This document shows, piece after piece, positions 15,564-24,228 of a DNA stretch of 25,489 bases. Within the stretch, counting starts at the first letter, position 1; each line of letters starts with the position of its first letter. Both the position numbers and the translations under genes were made by a program. Origin of the DNA: JAZDFC01 sp043808235 (lineage in GTDB: Bacteria; Bacteroidota; Ignavibacteria; Ignavibacteriales; Melioribacteraceae); contig JAZDFC010000114.1 in assembly GCA_043808235.1 (NCBI GenBank), forward strand, positions 1 through 25,489. Reading direction: 5' to 3'. Under the pieces are notes generated by a model. It worked only from the letters and a program-made list of their open reading frames with translations. It made no database searches and had not been told where the DNA came from.

Positions 15564-16199
15564 ATGCCAAAGACACTCAAAGTGGTTTCCCTTTCGGTCT
15601 TATTATTAAGTATGTTTTCATGCAAAAAGGATCCGAATTTTGCAGAGAATATTATTGAATTAACGCAAAATGCGATTTTTCACTACAATTGTCGCCCTCC
15701 AGATAGTTGGTTTAATATTGATTGTCAAATTGAAAATTTTTTTGAAGATGACAGTTGCGTACATTTATCCGTGTATAGAAATAATGACTATTATTCAATT
15801 AGAAGAGAGCATATATGCAATTCATGCCCAAGTTATCGAAGAGAGGAACAAAGAGGAGATATAATAATTTCATATAAAAATGATCATGGCAATAATGCTA
15901 ATATCTGGATTAGAAAATTTGGATCCATTCAAAAAGCATGTTACTACGAAATAGATTATGCAATATGTGATGTTATAGGTGATGAATTATGGTTTTCAAC
16001 TATCGATATTACTGAATATGAAAAATTGGACTCTAGAGACAAATTAAAGTTGATTTTAAGTGGTATGGAATATCATAAAATAAAACTAAATAAGATTATT
16101 CTTGATTTTAATAAAGAATATTTGAATAAGGATTTTTTTAATAGCATAACCTATCTTGATAAGACCGATGTTCATAAACAAATGAATAATGGTGATTAG
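15564..16199 (+). CDS. Lipoprotein of unknown function, cysteine-containing, AT-rich
   Basis: A 211-residue protein with a signal peptide and lipobox (MFSC, Cys20, followed by KKD), so it is a predicted lipoprotein. I do not recognise the family. The mature part has seven further cysteines, including a CNSC pair, which suggests disulfides in an extracytoplasmic protein. The C-terminal third is lysine/asparagine-rich and helical. By eye its codon use is more AT-rich than the neighbouring efflux genes, which hints at a faster-evolving or acquired gene. GGAA lies upstream of the ATG. It is probably not part of the efflux operon (93-base gap) and converges with dedA. Confidence 0.7.
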   Translation: MPKTLKVVSLSVLLLSMFSCKKDPNFAENIIELTQNAIFHYNCRPPDSWFNIDCQIENFFEDDSCVHLSVYRNNDYYSIRREHICNSCPSYRREEQRGDIIISYKNDHGNNANIWIRKFGSIQKACYYEIDYAICDVIGDELWFSTIDITEYEKLDSRDKLKLILSGMEYHKIKLNKIILDFNKEYLNKDFFNSITYLDKTDVHKQMNNGD

Positions 16200-16219
16200 T
16201 ATTTATCCAATATTTTAAT

Positions 16220-16248
16220 AGATCATAATTATTTTTGATGATCTTTTC
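16220..16248 (+). terminator. Weak hairpin between convergent genes
   Basis: AGATCAT (16220-16226) pairs with ATGATCT (16238-16244) around an 11-base loop, followed by TTTTCT on the + strand. It overlaps the last codons of the convergent dedA-like gene. The stem is AT-rich and the loop long, so it is at best a weak terminator for the upstream lipoprotein gene. Confidence 0.35.
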
Positions 16249-16870
16249 TATGCCGTAATAATTCAATCACTCCCGGAAGTACCGATATGATGATTATAGC
16301 GACGATTATGAACGAAAAATTATTTTTTACAAAAGGAAGATTACCGAAGAAATACCCGCCGTATAAAAAAATGGCGCACCATGCAGCGCCGCCGATAATA
16401 TTATAACTAATAAATTTTGAATAAGTCATTGAACCTACGCCGGCAACAAAAGGAGCAAACGTTCTTACGATTGGAACGAATCGTGCAAGGATGATTGTCT
16501 TACCGCCGTATTTTTCAAAAAACTTATGAGTGCGGTCTAAGTATTCCTGTTTTAGAAACCGCGGATACTTTTTAAATAACTTCATTCCAAAATAATGCCC
16601 AACCCAGTAATTAACAGTGTCGCCAAGAATTGCAGCAGCTGCAAGCATTAAAAAAAGCAAATGAATGTTGAAAACGCCGACAACTGCAAATGTACCCGCA
16701 GCAAAAAGAAGTGAATCGCCAGGGAGAAAAGGTGTAAAGACAAACCCTGTTTCGGCAAAGATTACAGCAAATAGAATTACATAAGTGAATGTATGATATT
16801 GATTAATAAGTTCAGCGAGATGTTTGTCTAAGTGAAGAAATAGATCAACAAGATATGTAATGAATTCCAT
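16229..16870 (-). CDS. DedA-family membrane protein (SNARE-associated/VTT domain)
   Basis: About 213 residues, a polytopic inner-membrane protein. Established knowledge: DedA/VTT proteins act in lipid transport, including undecaprenyl-phosphate recycling in some bacteria. Visible family features are ETGFVFTPFLPGDSLLFAAG, the GDTVNYWVGHYFG segment, and the arginine-containing ARFVPIVRTFAPFVAGVGSM followed by a GGAAWC helix. The reading frame continues upstream to a GTG at 16924, but homologues typically begin as MEFITYLVDLFLHLD does, so the ATG at 16870 is chosen; neither start has a strong ribosome-binding site. Which lipid it handles cannot be told from sequence. Confidence 0.9.
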   Translation of the reverse strand: MEFITYLVDLFLHLDKHLAELINQYHTFTYVILFAVIFAETGFVFTPFLPGDSLLFAAGTFAVVGVFNIHLLFLMLAAAAILGDTVNYWVGHYFGMKLFKKYPRFLKQEYLDRTHKFFEKYGGKTIILARFVPIVRTFAPFVAGVGSMTYSKFISYNIIGGAAWCAIFLYGGYFFGNLPFVKNNFSFIIVAIIIISVLPGVIELLRHRKDHQK

Positions 16871-16984
16871 AAAAGTATTTTCCGTATAAGTAAAATAAAT
16901 GGTGCGAAATTTCTGCAATTCCACTTTCTTTTACAATTAAAACATGGTTTTATTACCGAACAAAAAGATTAATTGAATGCTGAT

Positions 16985-17030
16985 TTTTTATGATAATTAT
17001 GATGCATGAGGATCATAAAAATCATAAAAA
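16985..17030. repeat. Cluster of ATCATAAAAA / TTTTTATGAT repeats upstream of the dedA-like gene
   Basis: TTTTTATGAT (16985-16994) is the inverse of ATCATAAAAA at 17012-17021 and 17021-17030, with a further TTATGAT at 16997-17003. Segment 16988-17002 (TTATGATAATTATGA) matches 12 of 14 fixed positions of the PerR-type box TTATAATnATTATAA. It lies in the 261-base gap between the SpoIIE locus and dedA (16871-17131), in which no gene is seen. An operator role is inferred only. Confidence 0.35.
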
Positions 17031-17131
17031 TCCGCGTTCTATATCTTTAGAATTCCTTATTAACACTAAGACTATTTTCATGGCGGATGTCAAATCAACA
17101 AAAATATTCAGCAAATTTTTCTTAATAATGA

Positions 17132-19687
17132 TCAAAGGGTTTTGATAACAACGCAAGTAAGATCGTCATTTATCAGGTGCCCGTTTCTAAAGCTATTTAT
17201 TTCGACAATTAATTTGGCGAGGATTTCTTTTGCCTGAAGTTGAAAATTTTGTGATAAGCTTTCTTCAATTCTTTTCGAGTCGAACACTTCGTGCTTATCA
17301 TTCATCGCCTCGTTTACCCCATCGGAATAAAAGAAATAAATACTCTTTTCTTTCAACGGCAATTCTATTTCTTCCAGCACCGAATCAAAAAGATTTCCAT
17401 TCTCGAGTCCAAGTCCTATGCCGGATGGCTGATAATTTTTAATCTCGCCGTTATTAAGCATAACAAGCGGTGTGTGTCCGGCGCGGCAGAATTTGATAGA
17501 ATTATTTTTGACATCAAATAAGGCGAGTGAAATAGTAATAAACCAGTTCCGTTCAAAACTTTGATAAACATGTTTGTTGATATCTTTTAAAATGGCCACG
17601 GGTGATTTCTCCCCCGTGCAATATAGTCTCATTATCGTTTGCAGCTTTGACATGTATAGGGATGCTGATAAACCTTTTCCCGAAACATCGCCAATAATAA
17701 CATAGAATTTATTTTCATCGATACTAATCACATCAAAATAATCGCCGCCGATGTGCATAGCTGGAATCATTATTCCTGCAATATCAATTCCTGCTAAAGC
17801 CGGAAATGACTTTGGCAATAAATTCTCCTGAATTTTCCTTGCATTTTCGAGTTCACTCTCCATCTTCAATTTTGCCGCTTCGGATTCGTATAATCTGGCA
17901 TTCTCTATAGAAAGAGCGGTTTGATTTGCAGCTGCGACAAGCAATTCCAAATCCTTCCCCGCAAACTGAGCCCCGGAATGTTTCAGTCCGAATAGTAAGA
18001 ATCCTGTCACTTTAGTTTTAATGACAAGAGGAATTATCGTATAAATTCCATCATCAATCAATGCTTTATAATCTTCAGGAAATATTTGTTCGAACTCGTT
18101 CATTTCAAAGACCGGCAGCAATTGCTTTTCAAACTTGTCATTTAATAACAGATATAAATATGCCTCATCAATTCTATCGAAAGAATAGACGCTTTCCAGG
18201 TCCTTGTGCCGTTTTAATTCGTATGCACCGTTATTAAAGTTTTTTATGATGATTCCAAATCGTTTTAAATTCAGCGCCTCAATAAATGTATTATTCGTAG
18301 AATCTAATATATTTTCTAAACCAAAGACGGATCTGATATCGCTACTGAATCTCAACAGAACCTTTTGATAAGCAAATTGTTCAGGGTAAAAACGCCTCGT
18401 CAGTATTTCCTGGAATTTATCTTTTGTCGATTGGAAAAGTATTGCAAATCCAATAAACATAACTCCGGCAAGAACTCCCTGGTAATCGCTGCCGATAAAC
18501 GAACTAAGATTCTGGCCAAGGAAATAAATAATTAAAAAGTAAAATGCTGCAATCGAAATAGTAGCAATACCGTAAGTTATTGCATTCTTTAAAACATCCG
18601 TAACATCCATCAACGAATATTTGAAAATAGAATAAGCAAAAGAAATAGGAACAAGCACAATCAAAATAATGGGCGTGAAATATTCGGGATCGTTAAAAAT
18701 ATTCTCAGCAATAAAATTCGCTATAGTGGTAGTATAAATGATCGATGCAATCCCGACTGCGTATGCAATTACGATTACACTTAAATGCTTTCTATCGGTT
18801 TTAGAATTCAATTCGGCGTATGATACCAATAGAATAATAAAACATGCTAACAATATGAATATCAACCAAATAAAAAGAATATACGTCTTCGCTTGATCGA
18901 AATTGGGCGGATGCGGAAGTAAATCTATTATAATGCTTATCAAATACAATGCAATGGTAAATGGAATAAAGTAAAGAATTCTTTTTGTAAACTTTTTCTT
19001 TAGTATCTTCTTTTCCTTGGGAAACAGAAGGAAAAAATGTAGAATTAAAAAGGATAGAAATACGAGTCCGATTGTACTGATTAGATTAACTACTGTCACC
19101 AGCCAGGGAATATAAGCAACAGGATTGTGTCCAAAATTCGGATTCAACAGAATATATGTACTACTCAAAATCGAGAAGAATCCTATTGCATAAAATATTT
19201 TCTGCGAACGGCCATCAGGTTTAGCAGTTAATACAATTATCCCCACCAGCATCCATATAATAGAAAATGATGTGAATGCGAGAGGTCCAAACTGGATAAG
19301 TTTCTTTACCTCTACTTTAGTCTCAATGATTTTTCCTTCGTGCTCAATCTTGTAAAGTGCGCTATCCCCGGCCTTTACAAAATTCAAATGAAATTGCGCT
19401 CGTGTGGTGTTTTCGATTTCGTGATTATTAATTGCTAACAGTATGTCGCCGTTTCGTATCCCGGCATTATAGGTAACGCCATTTTTCTTCACACTACTAA
19501 ATACAATTGCAAGTTGATTTTTATCTTTGGCATAAGTTGGGAGCCAAAGGCATTCATCGTTTTTTTGAGGGAGTATCTCGAGGAGAAAATATATATTAAT
19601 TATTCCTATTAACAACGCAAGCGATGTTAAGATCAAGAAAAAAGTTTTCCTACTTTTTGATAAAAACAGTGTCACGCTTTTAAACAT
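17132..19687 (-). CDS. Membrane PDZ-GAF-SpoIIE protein phosphatase (PP2C type)
   Basis: An 851-residue sensor phosphatase. Order: one helix (about 15-38), a periplasmic PDZ-like domain (about 55-130, with NAGIRNGDILLAINNHEIEN), then about eight further helices to residue ~410 in the style of ComP-type sensor kinases (ending SYAYSIFKYSLMD-like, here FAYSIFKYSLMD), a GAF domain (about 430-590), a linker helix (ELENARKIQENLLP) and a SpoIIE/PPM phosphatase domain. Metal-site motifs are intact: GGDYFD (about 646), GDVSGKG, YSDGVNEA and NDDLTC. It should dephosphorylate a serine/threonine phosphoprotein, most likely the STAS protein of this locus. ATG 19687 starts two bases after the upstream stop; a TTG at 19714 would overlap that gene and is less likely. 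Confidence 0.9.
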   Translation of the reverse strand: MFKSVTLFLSKSRKTFFLILTSLALLIGIINIYFLLEILPQKNDECLWLPTYAKDKNQLAIVFSSVKKNGVTYNAGIRNGDILLAINNHEIENTTRAQFHLNFVKAGDSALYKIEHEGKIIETKVEVKKLIQFGPLAFTSFSIIWMLVGIIVLTAKPDGRSQKIFYAIGFFSILSSTYILLNPNFGHNPVAYIPWLVTVVNLISTIGLVFLSFLILHFFLLFPKEKKILKKKFTKRILYFIPFTIALYLISIIIDLLPHPPNFDQAKTYILFIWLIFILLACFIILLVSYAELNSKTDRKHLSVIVIAYAVGIASIIYTTTIANFIAENIFNDPEYFTPIILIVLVPISFAYSIFKYSLMDVTDVLKNAITYGIATISIAAFYFLIIYFLGQNLSSFIGSDYQGVLAGVMFIGFAILFQSTKDKFQEILTRRFYPEQFAYQKVLLRFSSDIRSVFGLENILDSTNNTFIEALNLKRFGIIIKNFNNGAYELKRHKDLESVYSFDRIDEAYLYLLLNDKFEKQLLPVFEMNEFEQIFPEDYKALIDDGIYTIIPLVIKTKVTGFLLFGLKHSGAQFAGKDLELLVAAANQTALSIENARLYESEAAKLKMESELENARKIQENLLPKSFPALAGIDIAGIMIPAMHIGGDYFDVISIDENKFYVIIGDVSGKGLSASLYMSKLQTIMRLYCTGEKSPVAILKDINKHVYQSFERNWFITISLALFDVKNNSIKFCRAGHTPLVMLNNGEIKNYQPSGIGLGLENGNLFDSVLEEIELPLKEKSIYFFYSDGVNEAMNDKHEVFDSKRIEESLSQNFQLQAKEILAKLIVEINSFRNGHLINDDLTCVVIKTL

Positions 19688-19689
19688 AT

Positions 19690-21369
19690 TTATCGTACCT
19701 TTATTACCAGACAAGTGATATCATCGGACTGTTCGGCTCCTTGAGTGAAAATCTTTACATCATCTAAAATATTATTCAGAGTTTCCTTCGAACTGAGAGG
19801 AGCTATTTTTATTGCAAGTTCTTCAAGTTTTTCATCGCTGTATTCTTCATTTCGAATATTCATGGCTTCCGAAATACCGTCTGTGAAAATAACAATTTTG
19901 TCATCCTTCATCAGTTGAATGGTTTCGGATTCATACGGAATCACGGTAGTCATTACGCCGAGAATCATTCCGCCTTTTCGCAGCTTAATAATTTCGCCAT
20001 TACGGATTAGCAATGGAGGATTATGGCCCATATTCACATAGGTCAATTCGAGAGTCGAATCATTTAATATTCCCCAGAAAAAAGTAATAAAGCTTCCCAT
20101 AGTTGTATTCTCTGAGACCAAATCGTTTATCAGATTTGACGCTTGTTGAAGCCCGATGTTCTGTTTACAAATGGATTTCAGAAAAGCCTGTAAATTAGCC
20201 ATTAATAATGCCGCCTGAACTCCTTTTCCGGAAACATCGCCAACGGCGAAAAGCAGCTTATCGATATCAAGTTTTACAAGATCATAATAATCGCCGCCCA
20301 CCTGCCGGGCAGATTTTGTGAAAGCGGAAATATCAAAATTGCTCATTGGCGGCACTGTGTTCGGTAGTAAATTCTGTTGAATATTTCGTGCAATCTCGAG
20401 GTCTTTTTCAAGCCGCTGCTTTTCGATAGTTTCCTGGAATAGCCTGCCATTTTCTATTGAAATAATGGCAATACCTCCAAGCGACGAAACATATTCAATA
20501 TCCGATTGCGAATATGACTGCTGAGTTATTCTTTTACCAAGAAGTATTAGTCCTTTCGTTTCGCCTTTAATCTTCATCGGGACAATAAGTTCAATTCCAA
20601 TATCAACCAATTCCTTAAACTTTTTAACGAGTTCTTCTTTGACCGTCGTCCCGGTTATCTTCATCGGATCGCAATTAGCGATTGCGCTTTTCAATTTGTC
20701 TTCCTGAATCCTGCTATCAAGAATTTTAATGCTTCCGGCTTCGCATGTTATTACTGCAAACTTGGAAACCATTAATTGACCGATGATTGAGAAGACAAGT
20801 AATTTAGCTATCCTTTCGGTATCGAGTATTCCGCTGAATTCTTTGCTGAGATCGAAAAGAGAGCTGAGCTGATTTACTTTTGCGTCGAGGTCACGATTAA
20901 CCGATTTCATTTTCTCAATAAAAAAAGTATTCTCGATTGCAGTGGCTGCAATATTTACCAGGGTGCTGAGAAAATCAATATCCTCTGATTGATATTGTGA
21001 TTTTGTAAGTCGCTCGCCAAGAAAAATTAATCCCCGTATTCCCTGCGAAGATGTAATTTCCTGGCAAATGGGGAGTTTTAATTCAGTCTGGAAAATTTTT
21101 AATTCCCTACTGTCCCGGTAATTTTCCAGGTTGATATGGGGAAATTTTTGAATGTTTTTTTCAGTAATACCTTTGTATGCAGCCATTTTAAAATTATTAT
21201 CGTTATCAATAATTGCCACACAACCTCTTGCCGTATGAAATTTTCCAAAGCAAGTAAGAAGCAGATTATTAAGAATAAAATCTAAATCGAGACTTGAATT
21301 AATGAGATTGCTGAAATCAACTAATGCTGAAAGATTGCGAAGGGCGGAATTTTTATCCGGTAATTGCAT
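19690..21369 (-). CDS. Soluble tandem-GAF SpoIIE protein phosphatase
   Basis: A 559-residue cytoplasmic phosphatase with no membrane helices. Two GAF domains come first (about 10-155 and 170-315). Each ends in the usual signalling helix (AATAIENTFFIEKM and GIAIISIENGRLFQ), and the second contains LIVPMKIKGETKGLILLGKR. A linker helix (LEIARNIQQNLLP, about 325-340) leads to the SpoIIE domain with intact acidic metal-binding motifs: GGDYYD (about 357), GDVSGKG, FTDGISEA and QSDDITCLV. The GAF ligand is unknown. It begins five bases after the HATPase stop, and the next gene follows two bases after its own stop, so it lies inside one transcription unit. Confidence 0.92.
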   Translation of the reverse strand: MQLPDKNSALRNLSALVDFSNLINSSLDLDFILNNLLLTCFGKFHTARGCVAIIDNDNNFKMAAYKGITEKNIQKFPHINLENYRDSRELKIFQTELKLPICQEITSSQGIRGLIFLGERLTKSQYQSEDIDFLSTLVNIAATAIENTFFIEKMKSVNRDLDAKVNQLSSLFDLSKEFSGILDTERIAKLLVFSIIGQLMVSKFAVITCEAGSIKILDSRIQEDKLKSAIANCDPMKITGTTVKEELVKKFKELVDIGIELIVPMKIKGETKGLILLGKRITQQSYSQSDIEYVSSLGGIAIISIENGRLFQETIEKQRLEKDLEIARNIQQNLLPNTVPPMSNFDISAFTKSARQVGGDYYDLVKLDIDKLLFAVGDVSGKGVQAALLMANLQAFLKSICKQNIGLQQASNLINDLVSENTTMGSFITFFWGILNDSTLELTYVNMGHNPPLLIRNGEIIKLRKGGMILGVMTTVIPYESETIQLMKDDKIVIFTDGISEAMNIRNEEYSDEKLEELAIKIAPLSSKETLNNILDDVKIFTQGAEQSDDITCLVIKVR

Positions 21370-21374
21370 CTTTA

Positions 21375-21806
21375 TTAAATAAGATATTTAACCAAAGTTA
21401 CCTGGTTGCGGTTATCAGAAAGGTTTGCGTATTTAACTTCATCCATTAATTTTTTCATTAAAAATATTCCTAAACCGCCTACTTTTCTCTGTTTGTAATA
21501 TTCCTGAATGTCAGGTACTGGAATTATATTCGGGTCAAAATTTAATCCATAATCGGTAATACTGATAGCAAGCTTGGAACCATCAAAAATTACAATAATT
21601 ATTATATCTCCATCGGGTGCGTATTTATATGCGTGTTTAATAACGTTGGTGCAGGCTTCGTCAACGGCAAGAACTATTTTTCCGACGATTTCTTTATCCA
21701 TTCCAACTTCGTCGCCTGCCGCTTTTATAAAATCCCTCACAATCGAGAGATTCTCGGTAGAGCTTTTAATTAATAATTCTTTGCGAAAAGTTTTAATTCT
21801 TTTCAA
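21375..21806 (-). CDS. RsbW-like HATPase (anti-sigma factor-type serine kinase)
   Basis: A 143-residue GHKL ATPase without a histidine-kinase dimerisation domain. The N box is AVDEACTNVIKHAY, with Glu50 (catalytic base in this family) and Asn54 (Mg binding). The G1 box is ITDYGLNFD and the G2 box GGLGIFLMKKLMDEV. Established knowledge: such proteins phosphorylate a STAS partner on serine and, when free, bind a sigma factor or another target. The start is a TTG whose sequence overlaps the STAS stop (TTGA, 4-base overlap); no in-frame ATG would preserve the N-terminal beta strands. Pairing with the upstream STAS gene makes the assignment solid; the downstream target is not visible here. Confidence 0.92.
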   Translation of the reverse strand: MKRIKTFRKELLIKSSTENLSIVRDFIKAAGDEVGMDKEIVGKIVLAVDEACTNVIKHAYKYAPDGDIIIIVIFDGSKLAISITDYGLNFDPNIIPVPDIQEYYKQRKVGGLGIFLMKKLMDEVKYANLSDNRNQVTLVKYLI

Positions 21807-22162
21807 GATTCACTTGGCCCTATAAATTTTTCAACGGCATCCTTTTCATTCTTGAAAAATTCGTACAGAAGCGGGAATCCAAGAAGATCGAAAATATTAT
21901 AAACATTCTCGCACATGTTTGAGAATTTTATATCACCGGAATTCTCGCGCATGGTCTCAACGTAAGCCATAAACACACCGAGTCCGGCGCTGCTGATATA
22001 ATTCAGATCGTTGAAGTTTACTACAACCTGATATTTGTTGTCCTTTATAAGCGAGTCGAAAGCGCTTTCCAAATCGGGCGCTGTGTGTGCGTCAAGATAC
22101 CCTTTCACATCAATAACACTAATATCTCCAACTCCGCGGACAGATACATTAAAATCTGCCAT
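21803..22162 (-). CDS. STAS-domain anti-sigma factor antagonist
   Basis: A 119-residue single STAS domain of the SpoIIAA/RsbV kind. Recognisable parts are VIDVKGYLDAHTAPDLESAF and the phosphorylation loop LNYISSAGLGVFM. Ser58 aligns with the serine phosphorylated in SpoIIAA; the aspartate before it in SpoIIAA is a serine here, as in many STAS antagonists. It should be phosphorylated by the RsbW-like kinase and dephosphorylated by one or more of the neighbouring SpoIIE phosphatases, acting as the switch of the module. Its ATG shares one base with the stop of the upstream phosphatase (TAATG), so translation is coupled. Confidence 0.94.
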   Translation of the reverse strand: MADFNVSVRGVGDISVIDVKGYLDAHTAPDLESAFDSLIKDNKYQVVVNFNDLNYISSAGLGVFMAYVETMRENSGDIKFSNMCENVYNIFDLLGFPLLYEFFKNEKDAVEKFIGPSES

Positions 22163-24228
22163 TAAACTTCTCCAGATGAATTGTTATTAAAATTCCATTT
22201 AAATAGGATTAACGTTATGTCATCGTGCTGCGATTTATTTTGCGAAAATACAGAAACTTGTTTCAAAATTTCATTAGAAATTTCCCCCACTTCCTTATCT
22301 GATTTCTGCAAAATAATCTCTTTCATTCTCGAATAACCAAACTCTCCCAAATCAATATTCTGCGATTCCGGAATTCCGTCGGTATATACACATAAAACGT
22401 CACCAAAATTTAACTTAATTTCTAATTCTTTCAAATTGTTCGAGAAAATATCGCCGTAGTCTAAACCGAGTCCGATTCCTTCGGGGGATAAGCTGTGAAT
22501 TTCGCCTTTGTGTAAATGGAAAACCGGAGGATGACCTGCGCGGGCAATTTGTACTACTCCACTCTTCGTATCAATTATTCCATAAATAGCCGTCACAAAT
22601 GATTTCTTTTCGAGACTGCCTTTTAAAATTTCGTTTGCTTGTATCAATAGTTGTCTTGGGCTCGAAATCAGTTTCGACAATGTTTCGAAAATTCCTTTAA
22701 CTTCCGCCATTATAAATGCTGCAGATATTCCTTTGCCCGCAACATCGGCTATAACAAAACCGAGTTTATCTTTTGCAATTTCGAAAAAGTCGTAATAATC
22801 TCCGCCTACTTCGAATGCGGGTATAAACGTCGGGCAGATTGAAAGTTTATCCAGCTCCGGAGTTTTGGAAGGTAGAATTTTTCTTTGGATTTCGCGAGCA
22901 ACATCGAGTTCTTTTTCGAGTCGTTCTTTTTCAATTGATTCTTCAATTAACTTTGCATTTTCCATAGCAACTGCGGCATAATCAGCATATGCCTCGATAG
23001 TTTTTCTGTCATCCAAATCATAATTAAATACCGAGTTGCGGGATGTAAAAAGATATCCCTTCATATTTCCGTGTACTTTTAACGGTGCGGCTGCGAGAGA
23101 TTTAATATTTGCCTGATTTTTACTATCACTACCCCATTGCGATACATCTTCAAAAGTTTCAAGCTTATCGCTTAATTTCTTTTCATTGATTAACAATTTG
23201 GTTACTTCATCCGCCTGAAGATAACCGATATTGTTCACTGAATTAATGGAATAACCATCGCGGTTAATTATCACGAGCCATGAGGAATCAGAATTACAAA
23301 CCTTTTTCGTGATAGTTGTGATTGTGTCTCCCAATTCTTTGAAATCAAAAACCTGGGTAACCAATTTGCTTAAATCCTGCAACGAGGAAATCTCTTCGGT
23401 ACGTCTGTCGAAAGCTTCTGCTGTTGGAAGGTGAAATAACGCAGTAAAAAAAGTAACGCTGAAAAATATGAGACCGTAAATCATACACAAATTCATAAAC
23501 ATTTGCAGACCCGGAGAGAACGCAGTAATAATCAACATTATAGAGTTATTTCCCGAACTGAAAATGAGGTTAAAAACAAATAACACCACAAGTATGATGG
23601 ACGTAACCATTAACAGAATTTTTTGTTTTTTAGTAAGATATGCAATCCACGCGAGCCGTAGTGAATTAATGGCTAATAATAAAATCGATACAACGAAAAA
23701 TGTATTTTGAACGTAATCATATTCGGGATCAATTCTAATTAGTGTTGTTGAGAAAAATGCGAGTGAAAAGAATATGGCCATTGTATTGAAATAAGCTTTG
23801 GGATCCTTCTTTTGCCTAAAGAAAAATAATTCCCGCAGTGCCGAAAAAATGTATGTGAGAATACCAATAAAAATGAATGCGAGTAATAATGAAAAAATCG
23901 CGCTTATGAATCCTTCAGGAAGTTCGGCTTTTTCGATATCACTGCCGAACGATGTTGATATAGCTATGATGAAAAAAATCAGCGCTGTTAAAATTCCAAC
24001 ATTTAAAATTATCGAAAGAGGGGTGTAAATTCTCTGCTTAAGAAAAACACCAAGATAAAGCACCCAAAAAAATATGCTTAGATATACTACAACATCCGAA
24101 ACAATTATGATTAGCGCGGAATTGGAAACCGGGAAAACTAATTTTAATAAAAACAATACGGCCGAAAATGAAACGGCATATTCTAACTTTCGGGAGCCCG
24201 AAAGATTATTTAGGAAGTTTCTTATCAC
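22162..24228 (-). CDS. Multi-spanning membrane GAF-SpoIIE protein phosphatase
   Basis: A 688-residue sensor phosphatase. About eight hydrophobic helices occupy residues ~15-270, without a large periplasmic loop. A coiled helix (EEISSLQDLSKLVTQVF) and one GAF domain (about 285-430) follow, then the linker helix EKELDVAREIQRKILP and a SpoIIE domain with intact motifs: GGDYYD (about 473), ADVAGKG, YTDGIPES and HDDIT. Its membrane part is unrelated by eye to that of the PDZ-containing paralogue, implying a different input. The start is a GTG at 24228 inside the upstream gene's last codons (23-base overlap); a nearby alternative start is possible. It directly precedes the STAS gene. Confidence 0.9.
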   Translation of the reverse strand: MIRNFLNNLSGSRKLEYAVSFSAVLFLLKLVFPVSNSALIIIVSDVVVYLSIFFWVLYLGVFLKQRIYTPLSIILNVGILTALIFFIIAISTSFGSDIEKAELPEGFISAIFSLLLAFIFIGILTYIFSALRELFFFRQKKDPKAYFNTMAIFFSLAFFSTTLIRIDPEYDYVQNTFFVVSILLLAINSLRLAWIAYLTKKQKILLMVTSIILVVLFVFNLIFSSGNNSIMLIITAFSPGLQMFMNLCMIYGLIFFSVTFFTALFHLPTAEAFDRRTEEISSLQDLSKLVTQVFDFKELGDTITTITKKVCNSDSSWLVIINRDGYSINSVNNIGYLQADEVTKLLINEKKLSDKLETFEDVSQWGSDSKNQANIKSLAAAPLKVHGNMKGYLFTSRNSVFNYDLDDRKTIEAYADYAAVAMENAKLIEESIEKERLEKELDVAREIQRKILPSKTPELDKLSICPTFIPAFEVGGDYYDFFEIAKDKLGFVIADVAGKGISAAFIMAEVKGIFETLSKLISSPRQLLIQANEILKGSLEKKSFVTAIYGIIDTKSGVVQIARAGHPPVFHLHKGEIHSLSPEGIGLGLDYGDIFSNNLKELEIKLNFGDVLCVYTDGIPESQNIDLGEFGYSRMKEIILQKSDKEVGEISNEILKQVSVFSQNKSQHDDITLILFKWNFNNNSSGEV

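Noticed and set aside
17099..17106. TATTTTTG on the - strand as a promoter for the dedA-like gene
   Set aside because: The -7 match is exact but no TTG/TTTG lies 17-19 bases upstream, and it would leave a leader of more than 200 bases.
17131..17146. ATCAAA-GGGT-TTTGAT palindrome at the 3' end of the PDZ-SpoIIE phosphatase gene, considered as a terminator
   Set aside because: Short AT-rich stem overlapping the stop codon, with no T-run on the transcribed side.
19688..19714. Upstream TTG start for the PDZ-SpoIIE phosphatase
   Set aside because: It would add nine residues overlapping the preceding gene; the ATG at 19687 directly after that gene's stop, with AAAGG upstream, fits better.
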